Below are positions 53,546-64,000 of a stretch of 64,000 nucleotides of DNA, in pieces. The notes below the pieces were generated by a model that saw nothing but the letters and a program-made list of their open reading frames with translations, did not search any database and was not told the origin of the DNA. Made by a program: the position numbers and the translations under genes. The number at the start of each line of letters is the position of its first letter. The stretch's first letter is position 1. Origin of the DNA: Schistocerca nitens (Eukaryota > Arthropoda > Insecta > Orthoptera > Acrididae); NCBI RefSeq assembly GCF_023898315.1, contig NC_064623.1, forward strand, positions 21,907,640-21,971,639, in the 5' to 3' direction.

Positions 53546-54111
53546 CAAACGTTCACACACCAAAAATATTTAACATAATGATACGAACAGCGATAAATAC
53601 TAGTCCAAGAGCCAATAAAAGATATCCATACCATGTAGCATATGTACAGCCACTAGAGGAGAGACTGATATATGTGACAGCAAAATACGGAGAATCTAGA
53701 TTAACAACAGAATCAGAAACAACGCACTCGTTAAAACAACCACCGATGCAGCTTAATTTTCCAAAACAAATATTCGTTCCCACCAAGTGCTACTGCACAA
53801 CTATGACAGAACCCAGCAAGTACAAGTTATGCCGCAGGAGTTACAGGATCAAAATTTGCAAGAAAATTAATATAGATTAGTTTAACATACAAATAACCCT
53901 ACTGAAGTTTTTAGGGAGGTTTTTTCCACAGTATGGATCCAAATTCCACCTCACAGCCAAACGAACGGGAACAAAAATTAATATAAGGTAAAAAGCTCAA
54001 ACCTTAACAAAAATAAAGAACGCAACCACAGTATAAGAAAGGAATTACCCTTAGCTCAAACGAACTCATCGCCTGTTCGAGAATGGTTCCGCCATTCCCT
54101 TCGAGAATATA
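53546..54111 (+). other. region with an unrecognised 110-codon open frame
   Basis: An open frame runs through the SINE end to a TAG at 53878-53880. Beyond the SINE it reads IFNIMIRTAINTSPRANKRY, then TKCYCTTMTEPSKYKLC. It is basic at the end, has no start codon of its own before IMIR, and no domain is recognised. Base use is AT-rich, so it may be a chance frame. The rest is AT-rich. Confidence 0.25.
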
Positions 54112-55491
54112 CACTACTGACCATTAAAATTGCTACACCACGGAGATGACTTGCCACAGACGCGAAATTTAACCGACAGGAAGAAGATGCTGTGATATGC
54201 AAATGATTAACTTTTTACAGCATTCACACAGGCTTGGCGCCGGTGGCGACACTTACAACGTACTGACATGAGGAAAGTTTCCAACCGATTTCTCATACAC
54301 AAACAGCAGTTGACCGGCGTTGTCTGGTGAAACGTTGTTGTGATGCCTCGTGCAAGGAGGAGAAATGCATACCATTAAGTTACCGACTTTGACAAAAGTC
54401 GGATTGTAGCCTACCGCGATTGCGGTTTATCGTGTCGCGACATTGCTGCTCGCGTTGGTCGAGATCCAATGACTGTTAGCAGAATATGAGTTCAGGAGGG
54501 TAATACGGATCGCCGTGCTGGATTCCAACGACCGCGTATCACTAGCAGTCAAGATGACAGGCATCATATCTGCACGGCTGTAACGGATCGTGCAGCCACG
54601 TCTCGAGCCCTGAGTCAACAGATGGGTACGTTTGCAAGACAACAACCATCTGCACGAACAGTTCGACGACGTTTGCAGCAGCATGGACTATCAGCTCGGA
54701 GTCCACGGCTGCGGTTACCCTTGACGCTGCATCACAGACAGGAGCGCCTGCGATGGCGTACTCAACGACGAACCTAGGTGCACGAATGGCAAAACGTCAT
54801 TTTTTCGGATGAATCCAGGTTCTGTTTACAGCATCATGATGGTCGCATCAGCGTTTTGCGACATCGTGGTGAACGCACAATGGAAGCGTGTATCCCTCAT
54901 CGCCATACTGGCATATCACCCAGCGTGATGGTATGGGGTGCCATTGGTTACACGTCTCGGTCACCTCTTGTTCGCATTGACGGCACTTTGAACAGTGGAC
55001 GTTACATTTCAGATGTGTTACGACCCGTGGCTCTACCCTTCATTCGATCCCTGCGAAACCCTCAATTTCAGCAGGATAATGCACGACCGCATATTGCAAA
55101 TCCTTTAAGGGCCTTTCTGTATACAGAAAATGTTCGACTGTTGCCCTGACCAGCACATACACCAGATCTCTCACCAATTGGAAACGTTTGCTCGATGGTG
55201 GCCGAGCAACTGGCTCGTTACAATACGCCAGTCACTACTCTTGATGAACTGTGGTATCGTGTTGAAGCTGCGTGGGCGTCCAAGCTCTGTTTGACTCAAT
55301 GCCCAGGCGTATCAAGGCCATTACTACGGCCAGAGGTGGTTGTTCTGGGTACTGACTTCTCAGGATATATGCACCCAAATTGCGTGAAAATGTAATCACA
55401 TGTCAGTTCTTGTATAATATATTTGTCCAATGAATACCCGTTTATCATCTGCGTTTTTTCTTGGTATAGCAATTTTAATGGCCAGTTGGTG
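54112..55491 (+). mobile_element. Tc1-like element, family C copy 2
   Basis: The left end CACTACTGACCATTAAAATT is preceded by TA; the right end is altered (GGCCAGTTGGTG followed by CA). The plus-strand transposase from MPRARRRNAYH (54343) contains GLSCRDIAARVGRD, NVIFSDESRFCLQHHDGRIS, MVWGAIGYTSRSPLVRIDGT and FQQDNARPHIANPLRAFLYT. The third motif is LSPIGNVC instead of SPIENVW, so the catalytic Glu is Gly. Several stops interrupt it. Confidence 0.9.
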
Positions 55492-55971
55492 CATTTACTA
55501 TCAGTGAGCCTGCTGTCTGTGTGTTGAATGGGGACGGTGCCCGACCTATTTCAGTTTGACCGAGGCCACATGGTAATGTGCAGGAGTCTCTGTCGGAGCA
55601 TTTCGTAAATTGCACGACTTGTATGCTTTTCGAGCAGTTCTGTGGGGAGTGTCTTCAATACGTCCAGACGTCGTCGGGTTTGGCTGCCACCCCTCATTAC
55701 AGATGTCGGCTGTCGTAGGCTGGGCGGACTGGTAAAACAGAACAGTCGGCGAACTGTGATGGAACTAAATATCAGACTTTCATGCTGGGCAGAGTACAGT
55801 GCAGCGACCACTTCCATCGATGGCCGTCCGCAGACGGCGACCCATGCATGTGCCAATGTTAACAACACAACGTAGACAACTATGACTGAAATGGGCTCGT
55901 GACCAGCGGCACTGTTCGTTAGCACAGTGGCAGGGCTTTGCATGGGCTGATGAACCCCGATACCTCCTTCA

Positions 55972-56162
55972 AATGGTTCAAGGAGCACTATGCGACTTAA
56001 CTTCTGAGGTCATCAGTCACCTAGAACTTAGAACTAATTAAACCTAACTAACCTAAGGACATCACACACATCCACGCCCGAGGCAGTATTCGAACCTGCG
56101 ACCGTAGCGGTCGCCCGGTTTCAGACTGTAGCGCCTAGAACCGCACGGTCACACCGGCCGGC
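55972..56162 (-). repeat. SINE-A inside the family-D Tc1 element
   Basis: A minus-strand copy with a B-box altered to GGTTCGAATAC. A perfect 12-bp duplication, ATACCTCCTTCA, is at 55960-55971 and 56163-56174. Confidence 0.95.
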
Positions 56163-56358
56163 ATACCTCCTTCATCATGTCGACAGGAGGGCGCGAATCC
56201 TTCGTCTACATAGGAACAGCTTCCTGACACCTGTACTGCTGGGCAAAGACAAGTTGGTGGCCATTCCATTATGCTCTCGGGAACATTGACATGGGCACCC
56301 AATGGTGCTCGTGCAAGGCACCATGGTGGCCAAGAAGTATCGTATGCTGGTTCAATAC

Positions 56359-56808
56359 TGTACCGTCTGCCATCGGGTTCCCCTAAATGGCAGGCAGCAC
56401 CGCATAGCAGCCACGCTATGAGAGAAACAAACCAACAGCCAAACAGGCGAAGACATCAGGAAACACGCCGAAGATTCGAGTCGATTAATAGGAACCTTCC
56501 CTTGCAGAGGTCGCCGCGACACATCCAGCCACGGATTTCTAAACCGGGTTTCTATTGGCTCCAGCTCACTATATAGGCCCGGCCGGTCGAAGCCAGACCA
56601 GTCTTCGTCCGCTGCTAATGGCAACCGCTACAGCGGAGTCTCCGAGAAGATATCACCGAAGCCGCTGTACTGCACCGCCGATCGAAGTACCAGCCGACCG
56701 AGAGGAACCGCATCTCCGGCTAGATCGACGGACGCCTACATCTATTGTACAGCTAGCTATTGTATTGTAGAAGAAGTTACGTTCAATAAACTGTTGAAGA
56801 ATACAACA
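56359..56808 (+). repeat. solo LTR with promoter and poly(A) signals
   Basis: This 450-bp block begins TGTACCGTCTGCC and ends ATACAACA, with an exact 5-bp duplication, AATAC, at 56354-56358 and 56809-56813. Inside are an inverted CCAAT box (ATTGG at 56554-56558), a TATATA at 56570-56575 and AATAAA at 56785-56790, in the order of a U3-R-U5. No internal region remains, so it is a solo LTR. The superfamily is unknown. Confidence 0.85.
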
Positions 56809-57278
56809 AATACCACGTACACCCCTTCATGACGCCAGTGACATTTTTCAACAAGATAATGCGCCATGCCACAAGACGAGGAGTGTGATGGAGTGGTTTG
56901 AGGAATACAGTGGCGAGTTATAATTGATGTTCTGTCCCCCAGCTCACCAGATCTCAACCCAATGGAACACATCTGGGATATGACTGAATGTGGCGTCAGA
57001 TTTCATCGCCCCCTCCCCCCCCCCCCCATTTTCCCGAAAATTACGGGAATTAGGTGACTTGTGTGTGTAGATGTGTGTCAACTCCCTCCACAGACCTACC
57101 AAGGCCTCATTGCTTCCATGTCACGACGCATTGCGGCTTTTATCCGTGCTAATGTGGACACACTGGCTATTAAGTATACGGTCATAATGTTCTGCCTGAT
57201 CAGTGTACATGCGTACAGTTACACATAGTTTTTTTTATAATATGTATGGATACCATTGTATGTATTGTATTGTATGTT

Positions 57279-57725
57279 AATCGGGGACCTAGAAACGACA
57301 GAGAGGCTCCGTCCCCGCCGCAGCCGCAGTGGTCCACAACCCCACGACGACTACCGCAGTCCACTTCACCCCTCCACCACCCCACACCGAACCCAGAGTT
57401 ATTGTGCGGTTCGGCCACCGGTGGATCCCCCAGGGAACGTCTCACACCAGACGAGTGTAACCCCTATGTTTCCGTGGTAGAGTAATGGTGGTGTAAGCGT
57501 ACGCGGAGAACTTGTTTGCGCAGCAACCGCCGACGCTGAGGCGGAATAAGGGGAACCAGCCCGCATTCTCCGAGGCAGATGGAAAACCGCCTAAAAACCA
57601 TCCACAGACTGGCCGGTTCACCAAACCTCGACACAAATCCTCCGGGCGGATTCGTGGCGCGAACAGGCGCTCCTTCCCGCCCGGAAAGTCGCGCGTTATA
57701 CCGCACGGCCAACCGGGCGGGCCAT
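57279..57725. repeat. GC-rich dispersed repeat of unknown class
   Basis: This block is sharply more GC-rich than its flanks. It begins AATCGGGGACCTAGAAACGA and contains CCGCCGCAGCCGCAGTGGTC, CCTATGTTTCCGTGGTAGAG, GCCTAAAAACCATCCACAGA and a final CGGGCGGGCC. I recall this as a recurrent locust repeat. The short frames on both strands are unrelated to known proteins. No terminal repeats were found. Confidence 0.45.
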
Positions 57726-57896
57726 GGATACCATATTAGATGAAATTTTCCCACATTTCGAATTTCTAACTCGTCATCTTCCAGCGAAGGCGCCGCGATT
57801 CGGTTGATACCTCGAAAATTTTAGCCACTGAAGTTCACCGAGAAAACATGCATTCCCAAATAACTTACTTACAAATAAAGACTCACCTGTTTTGCT

Positions 57897-58090
57897 GATG
57901 AATTCTCCTCGGGTTATCAGCCGAGTGGTGGCGTCGTCTTGTGGCAACGTTTCAATGAGTTTCGTACCCATCATCTTCTGGCGAAGTGTGTCAATTCCCT
58001 CCCATCTTCGCCAGAAGATGATCGGTACGAAACTCATTGAAACGTTGCGACAAGACGACGCCACCACTCGGCTGATAACCAGAGAATAAT
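57897..58090. repeat. about 85-bp near-perfect inverted repeat (hairpin)
   Basis: The left arm 57897-57986 (GGGTTATCAGCCGAGTGGTG through TCATCTTCTGGCGAAG) is the complement of 58006-58090 with three or four mismatches. The loop is 19 nt (57987-58005). Sequences on both sides share CTCACCTGTTTTG (57883 and 58134). It may be a foldback made from two copies of one Penelope-type terminal block, but this is a guess. Confidence 0.85.
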
Positions 58091-58930
58091 TGATCAGTAG
58101 AATACGCCGAGAAAGACTGCAATCGTATGTATCTCACCTGTTTTGTTCAAGTGCCGCTGGAGAAAATTCCATTTATGGCGCCCGGCGCATATTCTGCCTA
58201 GGCGTATGGCTTTTGTGATGTGCCGAAGGGTGCGCAGTAATTTGAAGAGGACAGGATACCTCTGATCGTCCGAGGTCAGCGTTTCCACGTTCCACTCCGT
58301 GATGTTAGACCTTTAAAAACAAAACGCCATCAGCTGGTGTAACAAATGAAATCCTGAAATTTGATTGTAAGAGGGGATGTGATACGTGGGGAGGCGCCGG
58401 CGCCAGTTGCCTTCTCCGTTCGATTCACCCGGATCGATTGTTTCCCTCTGGCGTTGCCTGTCTTTGCCTCGTTGGCCGGTGGTGGTGCTGGTGGGGTGAC
58501 GGGCAGACTGGGTTTTGCCTTCGGAACGGCCGGTACGTGTCGCTGCTCAGAGAGTGAAACTAGTGTTTGCGTGGAGTTAGCTGGATTTGACCGGTGTATG
58601 TGGCTCGGAGTGCGGAAGTGCGGAAGTGCACCTGTTATTGCAAGTTCCTGAGGCGTGACTGGGTCATGGTCTTCTACACAGGACGCTGAGCAATGTGTTA
58701 TTCATTTCGGCTATTGGGGTTGAATTATGTACCACGCAACTGTCTATTGAAGAAGTAGACATTCAAGCTTTCTAGTTTTACAATCGGACTTACCAGTGTT
58801 TTCACTAGCTTCTTTCTTATGAGTGTCAATATTGTATTGGAACTGCAATGTACTGGTGTAATAATATTATGCTTTGTCTAATCGTTGCCCTTTTAAAACT
58901 AGCCTGTTTGTGTTGGGGCAGTTTTACATA
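58091..58930. other. region with an LTR-like boundary
   Basis: At 58366-58376 a purine run (TAAGAGGGGA) precedes TGTGATACGTGGGGAGGCGC, which resembles a polypurine tract and LTR start. No matching LTR end, duplication or pol gene could be fixed. The rest is mixed sequence without recognised frames. Confidence 0.3.
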
Positions 58931-60352
58931 CACTCCTGGAAATTGAAATAAGAACACCGTGAATTCATTGTCCCAGGAAGGGGAAACTTTATTGACACAT
59001 TCCTGGGGTCAGATACATCACATGATCACACTGACAGAACCACAGGCACATAGACACAGGCAACAGAGCATGCACAATGTCGGCACTAGTACAGTGTATA
59101 TCCACCTTTCGCAGCAATGCAGGCTGCTATCCTCCCATGGAGACGATCGTAGAGATGCTGGATGTAGCCCTGTGGAACGGCTTGCCATGCCATTTCCACC
59201 TGGCGCCTCAGTTGGACCAGCGTTCGTGCTGGACGTGCAGACCGCGTGAGACGACGCTTCATCCAGTCCCAAACATGCTCAATGGGGGACAGATCCGGAG
59301 ATTTTGCTGGCCAGGGTAGTTGACTTACACCTTCTAGAGCACGTTGGGTGGCACGGGATACATGCGGACGTTCATTGTCCTGTTGGAACAGCAAGTTCCC
59401 TTGCCGGTCTAGGAATGGTAGAACGATGGGTTCGATGACGGTTTGGATGTATCGTGCACTATTCAGTGTCCCCTCGACGATCACCAGTGGTGTACGGCCA
59501 GTGTAGGAGATCGCTCCCCACACCATGATGCCGGGTGTTGGCCCTGTGTGCCTCGGTCGTATGCAGTCCTGATTGTGGCGCTCACCTGCACGGCGCCAAA
59601 CACGCATACGACCATCATTGGCACCAAGGCAGAAGCGACTCTCATCGCTGAAGACGACACGTCTCCATTCGTCCCTCCATTCACGCCTGTCGCGACACCA
59701 CTGGAGGCGGGCTGCACGATGTTGGGGCGTGAGCGGAAGACGGCCTAACGGTGTGCGGGACCGTAGCCCAGCTTCATGGAGACGGTTGCGAATGGTCCTC
59801 GCCGATACCCCAGGAGCAACAGTGTCCCTAATTTGCTGGGAAGTGGCGGTGCGGTCCCCTACGGCACTGCGTAGGATCCTACGGTCTTGGCGTGCATCCG
59901 TGCGTCGCTGCGGTCCGGTCCCAGGTCGACGGGCACGTGCACCTTTCGCCGACCACTGGCGACAACATCGATGTACTGTGGAGACCTCACGCCCCACGTG
60001 TTGAGCAATTCGGCGGTTCGTCCACCCGGCCTCCCGCATGCCCACTATACGCCCTCGCTCAAAGTCCGTCAACTGCACATACGGTTCACGTCCACGCTGT
60101 CGCGGCATGCTACCAGTGTTAAAGACTGCGATGGAGCTCCGTATGCCACGGCAAACTGGCTGACACTGACGGCGGCGGTGCACAAATGCTGCGCAGCTAG
60201 CGCCATTCGACGGCCAACACCGCGGTTCCTGGTGTGTCCGCTGTGCCGTGCGTGTGATCATTGCTTGTACAGCCCTCTCGCAGTATCCGGAGCAAGTATG
60301 GTGGGTCTGACACACCGGTGTCAATGTGTTCTTTTTTCCATTTCCAGGAGTG
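58931..60352 (-). mobile_element. Tc1-A element, copy 4 (full length)
   Basis: A 1422-bp element with both inverted repeats and TA at 58929-58930 and 60353-60354. It lies in the same orientation as the other three copies. Confidence 0.96.
59086..60108 (-). CDS. Tc1-A transposase (340 aa, uninterrupted)
   Basis: The start is the same as in copy 2. FSDESRF, FQQD and SPIEHVWD are intact. Private changes are DNERPHVS (Ala to Glu after the catalytic D), WPAKSPD (Arg to Lys), PQGYIQH (Asp to Gly) and GWTNRRIA in the first helix-turn-helix. Its first catalytic region EWRRVVFSDESRF has none of the private changes of copies 2 and 3. No disabling lesion is visible. Confidence 0.93.
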   Translation of the reverse strand: MPRQRGREPYVQLTDFERGRIVGMREAGWTNRRIAQHVGREVSTVHRCCRQWSAKGARARRPGTGPQRRTDARQDRRILRSAVGDRTATSQQIRDTVAPGVSARTIRNRLHEAGLRSRTPLGRLPLTPQHRAARLQWCRDRREWRDEWRRVVFSDESRFCLGANDGRMRVWRRAGERHNQDCIRPRHTGPTPGIMVWGAISYTGRTPLVIVEGTLNSARYIQTVIEPIVLPFLDRQGNLLFQQDNERPHVSRATQRALEGVSQLPWPAKSPDLSPIEHVWDWMKRRLTRSARPARTLVQLRRQVEMAWQAVPQGYIQHLYDRLHGRIAACIAAKGGYTLY

Positions 60353-60718
60353 TATTTTGAAATTTGAAGTCTACAGATAATGCTCTTAACCATTTTTAAT
60401 TTGCCTTTGTCTTGATGTGATCTCTCTTTGCAGAATTTTATCTTAATATATTCTGGGGGCTGTTAACATTGTTTCTTTTCACTGTTTCAGCACTGCAGCG
60501 GCCACCTAGTCCATGTCTAAATCGATGTCTTGAGTACGACGCCTTGGCCGACCACACCAGAGGGAACTCGAGGTTCTTTTGGCCGCCGGGAAAATGGCAA
60601 CCGATACGGCGGCCACTAAGTTCTTCGGGTTGCAGTGAGTGCGGATCTCGCATTCAGTTAAGTTTCCTCTGCATTGGGACGTCAAGGCGCCTGTTCCATT
60701 TGCTATACTCCTTATATA
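60353..60718. other. spacer between two Tc1-like elements
   Basis: It contains a CTTTGCAG and a TTTCAG resembling splice acceptors (60434 and 60490), but the following frames have no recognised domain. It could continue the LTR-like region left of Tc1-A copy 4. Nothing firm can be assigned. Confidence 0.35.
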
Positions 60719-62112
60719 CACTACTGGCCATTAAAATTGCTACACCACGAAGATGACGTGCTACAGACGCGAAATTTAACAGACAGGAGAAGATGCTGTG
60801 ATATGCAAATGATTAGCTTTTCAGAGTATTCACACAAGGTTGGTGCCGGTGGCGACACCTATAACGTGCTGCCATGAGAAAAGTTTCCAACCGACTTCTC
60901 ATACACAAAGAGCAGTTGACCGGCGTTGCCTGGTGAAACGTCGTTGTGATGTCTCGTGTAAGGAGGAAAAATGCGTACCATCACGTTTCCGACTGTGATA
61001 AAGGTCGGATTGTAGCCTATCACGATTGCGATTTATCATATCGCGACATTGCTGCTCGCGTTGGTCGAGATCGAATGACTGTTAGCAAAATATGGAATCG
61101 GTGGGTTCAGGAGGGTAATACGGAACGCCGTGCTGGGTCCCAACGGCCTCGTATCAGTAGCAGCCGAGATGACGGGCATCTTATCCGCATTGCTGTAACG
61201 GATAGTGCAGCCACGTCTCGATCCCTGAGTCAACAGATGGGGACGTTGGCAAGAAAACAATCATCTTCACGAACGTTCGACGATGTTTGCAGCAGCCTGG
61301 ACTATCAGCTAGGAGACCACTGCTGCGACTACCCTGGTCGCTGCATCACAGACAGGAGCGCCTGCGATGGTGTACTCAACGACGAACCTGGGTGCACGAA
61401 TGGCAAAACGTCATTCTTTAGGATGAATCCAGGTTCTGTTTACGGAATCATGATGGTCGCATCTGTGTTTGGCGACATCGCGGTGAACGCACATTGGAAG
61501 CGTGTATTCGTCATCGCCATACTGGCGTATCACCCGGCGTGATGGTATGGGGTGCCATTGGTTACACGTCTCGCTCACCTCTTGTTCGCATTGACGGCAC
61601 TTTGAACAGTGGACGTTATATTTCAGATGTGTTACGTCCCGTGGCTCTACCCTTCATTCGATCCTGCGAAACCCTACATTTCAGCAGGATAATGCACGAC
61701 CGCATGTTCTATGTCCTGTACGGGCCTTTCTGGATACAGAAAATGTTCGACTGCTGCCCTGGCCAGCACATTCTCCATATCTCTCACCAATTGAAAACGT
61801 CTGGTGAATGGTGGCCGCGCAACTGGCTCGTCAGAATACCCCAGTCACTACTCTTGATGAACTGTGGTATCGTGTTGAAGCTGCATAGGCAGCTGTACCT
61901 GTACACGCCATCCAAACTCTGTTTGACTCAATGCCCAGATGTATCAAGGCCGTTATTACGGCCAGAGGTGGTTGTTCTGGGTACTGATCTATGCAACGAA
62001 ATTGCGTGAAAATGTAATCACATGTCAGTTCTAGTATAATATATTTGCCCAATGAATGCCCGTTTATCATCTGCATTTCTTCTTGGTGTAGCAATTTTAA
62101 GGGCCAGTAGTG
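60719..62112 (+). mobile_element. Tc1-like element, family C copy 3
   Basis: The left repeat CACTACTGGCCATTAAAATT follows TA (60717-60718). The right repeat ends GGGCCAGTAGTG, followed by CA. The transposase starts MSRVRRKNAYHHVSDCDKGR near 60949, with LSYRDIAARVGRDRMTVSKI (helix-turn-helix). A frameshift near 61275 and others follow. GVMVWGAIGYTSRSPLVRID is readable. The FSDES box reads LRMN. It is inactive. Confidence 0.9.
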
Positions 62113-62264
62113 CATTTACCTTCAAAACCATAAAGGAAGGAGACTAGTGTTCTGAATTATACCGTATGTGCAGCGGGAGTTGAACTTACGTACATGCTAA
62201 AGAGAAATACTTGATGGGAAGCGGAAATTGGAAATTACGTGAATTGTCCTATTGCGATTGCTTT

Positions 62265-62606
62265 AAAAGAAACTTATTTCACTTTTATTATTAAAGTGCC
62301 CTTTGTCAAATGAAACTGATTTCACCTTTTATTTTTTAAGTTGTTACAGTTAGTATAGAAGTTATAAGAAGTTCTTCTTTGCAAGTAATTCAATCAGAAA
62401 GGTTTTGTGTAATGTATTTTTTTGACTTGTGTATCCTGTTCAAAAGAAACTTATTTTACCTTTATTATTCAAGTGCCCTTGTTAAATGAAATTGATTTTA
62501 CCTTTCATTATTGAAGCGCTTACAGTTAGTAGAGAAGTTACAAGGATTTCTTGTTTGCATCTAATCAATTAGAGAGGATTTGTGTAATGTATTTTCTGAC
62601 TTGTGA
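62265..62606. repeat. tandem dimer of a 177-bp unit
   Basis: AAAAGAAACTTATTTCACTT at 62265 and AAAAGAAACTTATTTTACCT at 62442 begin two head-to-tail units. Both continue through AAGTGCCC, TTACAGTTAGTA, TTTGTGTAATGTATTTT and GACTTGTG. They differ at scattered sites and small indels. There is no coding frame. Confidence 0.85.
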
Positions 62607-62994
62607 ATAAGATACACTTGTACAAAATTTTTGTGTAAGTACTGTGCCCTTTGGGTTAAACTGTTGATCAGTAATATCTTGCAAGCCCTCTGTACTTATT
62701 GTTTCACTTGTCACCGGTTTGCACGTAAACACTACGTTGCAGCATGCTTAAAAGTGATGCCCCCGGATTGTTAGTGTGAAACTATCAACGCTTTGAAAAT
62801 AAAACATTCTTCATCTTTGCGCTTCACGTCCACATATTTGCAGCCCTCTGACGCTAGAGGGCTCACAACTGTAGGGTGTAAGACGGCGGTGTGTGACGTA
62901 ACTTAATCAGTGCGTGAGAAACAGAGTGCTCTAATCGTGTTTCGAATCCTAAGAGATCGTCCAGACACAGGGCACCCTCTCCTGACAGACCACA
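62607..62994. other. AT-rich spacer
   Basis: There is an AATAAA near 62799 and a short block TCTGACGCTAGAGGGCTCAC near 62847. No frames or terminal repeats were recognised. Confidence 0.35.
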
Positions 62995-63072
62995 CATGAA
63001 CGCTGAAGCGATCCAGCGCCTCGAGTTCGCTCTCGTCGATCATCCTCCATACAGTCCGCACTTTGCGCCGTT
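62995..63072 (+). pseudogene. mariner transposase fragment
   Basis: The plus frame NAEAIQRLEFALVDHPPYSP then HFAPF matches the mariner motif WETLDHPPYSPDLAPSDYHL around the third catalytic Asp. It stops where the next mariner element inserted (TA at 63074-63075). Confidence 0.55.
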
Positions 63073-63075
63073 CTA

Positions 63076-64000
63076 CAAGGCGTGGTTTTTAAGTAAGTAC
63101 CGTTCTGAAATTAAAAAAAAGACGTGCTAAGATATCTCAATAATTATATTTCTACATGAAAGCCTGTACCTTAATCCACTTTTCTACACAATTTTCGTCA
63201 ATATTGAGGGACTTCTCATAACGTTGTACCAGTTTTTGAATACCCTCCTCATAGAAGTCTGCCGCCTGACTTGTTAACCACTGCATCACCACTGTTTTGA
63301 TTTCGTCATCGTCTTGAAGACGCTGACCGTCGAGGTCAAGTCCAGGAACAGGTGGTAGCCACTGGGCGCAAGATCGGGGCTGTACGGAGGATGATCTAGA
63401 GTTTCCCATAGAAAAGATGTGATGAGATCTTTGGTCTGATTCGCCACGAGCGGACGGGCATTGTCTCGCATCAAAACGATGCCCTTGCTCAACTTCCGTG
63501 GACTGTTGCTTTGATTCTGGTGTGACGTAGGCCACCCACGTTCCATCGCCCGTAACAATTTAGCTTAAGAAATCATCACCGTCGTTGTGGTACCGCTCAA
63601 GGAAAGTCAATGCACTGTCTAAATCTTTGGTTTTGTGCACATCCTTCAACATTTTTGGTACGCAACGTGCGTACAATTTTCGGCAATTCAAGTGCTCTAA
63701 AGCGCCTGTTTTCTCTCACCTTATAGTCCACTTCCTGCACTAAACTTTCATTAACGACCGCAGGACGCCCACTCCGTTCTTCATCATGCACATTTGTGCC
63801 GCCATCTTTAAATGCTATCACCCACTTTCTTACCATTCCATCACTCATAATGTTTTCTCCGTAAACTGCACAGATCTCACGATGAATATAGATCGCTTTT
63901 AGGCCTTTAGCACTAAGAAATCTTATAACAGCCCGTACTTCACAGTCGGCGGGACTCACGATTATCGGAGGCATCTTAAACACTCAGCACACAACGTAAA
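63076..64000 (-). mobile_element. mariner element, running off the window end
   Basis: The right-hand terminal repeat as drawn is CAAGGCGTGGTTTTTAAGTA from 63076, bordered by TA at 63074-63075. The minus-strand transposase covers the rest. The opposite end lies beyond 64000. Confidence 0.85.
63152..63974 (-). pseudogene. mariner transposase, frameshifted
   Basis: The start is MPPIIVSPADCEVRAVIRFL (63974). The helix-turn-helix parts are YIHREICAVYGENIMSDGMV and DEERSGRPAVVNESLVQEVD. After a frameshift near 63597 come TWVAYVTPESKQQS (first catalytic region), GIVLMRDNARPLVANQT (second D) and LDHPPYSPDLAPSGYHLFLD, where the family has SDYHL, so the third Asp position reads Gly. The tail ADFYEEGIQKLVQRYEKSL is in yet another frame. 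It is inactive. Confidence 0.88.

Larger units (their letters stand above)
55535..57205 (+). mobile_element. Tc1-like element (family D), split by a SINE and a solo LTR
   Basis: Transposase pieces lie on the plus strand: FDRGHMVMCRSLCRSIS, LVKQNSRRTVMELNIRLS, then after the LTR FFQQDNAPCHKTRSVMEWF (second D) and LNPMEHIWDMTECG (E, read across frames). The C-terminus has QGLIASMSRRIAAFIRANVD. The right end is CTGATCAGTG with TA at 57206-57207. The left terminal repeat was not found. It is strongly decayed. Confidence 0.8.

Noticed and set aside
57774..58067. 97-codon minus frame across the hairpin
   Set aside because: It reads through both arms of an inverted repeat; no independent evidence of coding.

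Overview
The window looks like intergenic and intronic DNA from a large insect genome, most probably an orthopteran of the grasshopper or locust group (Schistocerca-like). That assignment is inference: it rests on recalling the tRNA-derived SINEs ending in GAGCCATTTGAACCATTT, the RTE elements ending in a CAA-type microsatellite, and the Tc1, mariner and Penelope families. Nothing looks prokaryotic. Almost every open reading frame of more than about 100 codons is a transposase, a reverse transcriptase or a Gag, or the antisense shadow of one.

A host gene hides between the transposons. Three minus-strand exon candidates, 50330-50457, 43319-43494 and 34735-34985, have good splice acceptors and donors. 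Their junction phases agree (0 then 2), so they splice into one open frame of 184 codons plus partial codons at the ends. The introns (about 6.8 and 8.3 kb) are packed with transposons. I do not recognise the protein. Both ends of the gene lie outside what I can identify.

Layout. 1-4250: cut mariner, tRNA-Thr-like SINE, SINE, RTE LINE, two divergent mariner halves, and a Penelope-type terminal piece with a hammerhead-ribozyme-like fold. 4257-11542: two copies of a Tc1-like family (Tc1-A) around an older Tc1-like element that carries a solo LTR. 11778-14420: a decayed Penelope-like element with inverted terminal arms. 15173-19050: a Tc1-like element with two SINEs, then a SINE split by a LINE that itself holds a SINE. 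20394-25975: a SINE in a SINE with Tc1-A in the middle, a Tc1-like element split by a 5S-derived SINE and a LINE end, and a DD41D transposon. 25983-34496: a LINE, then an RTE endonuclease region split by a near full-length I-like LINE with a 10-bp duplication. 35234-42092: two DD41D transposons with long terminal inverted repeats, a LINE end and a MITE between them. 43880-47525: a LINE split by a hAT-like element split by a Tc1-like element. 48670-57725: RTE and CR1-like LINEs, SINEs, Tc1-like elements and a solo LTR. 57897-64000: a strong hairpin, the fourth Tc1-A copy, another Tc1-like copy, tandem repeats and a mariner running off the end.

The relationships are genomic rather than metabolic: autonomous elements (Tc1-A with three uninterrupted 340-codon transposases, LINEs, SINEs using internal Pol III boxes) have inserted into one another. 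Target-site duplications give a relative order of many insertions. Tc1-A is the youngest family visible, since its four copies are nearly identical and three lack nonsense mutations.
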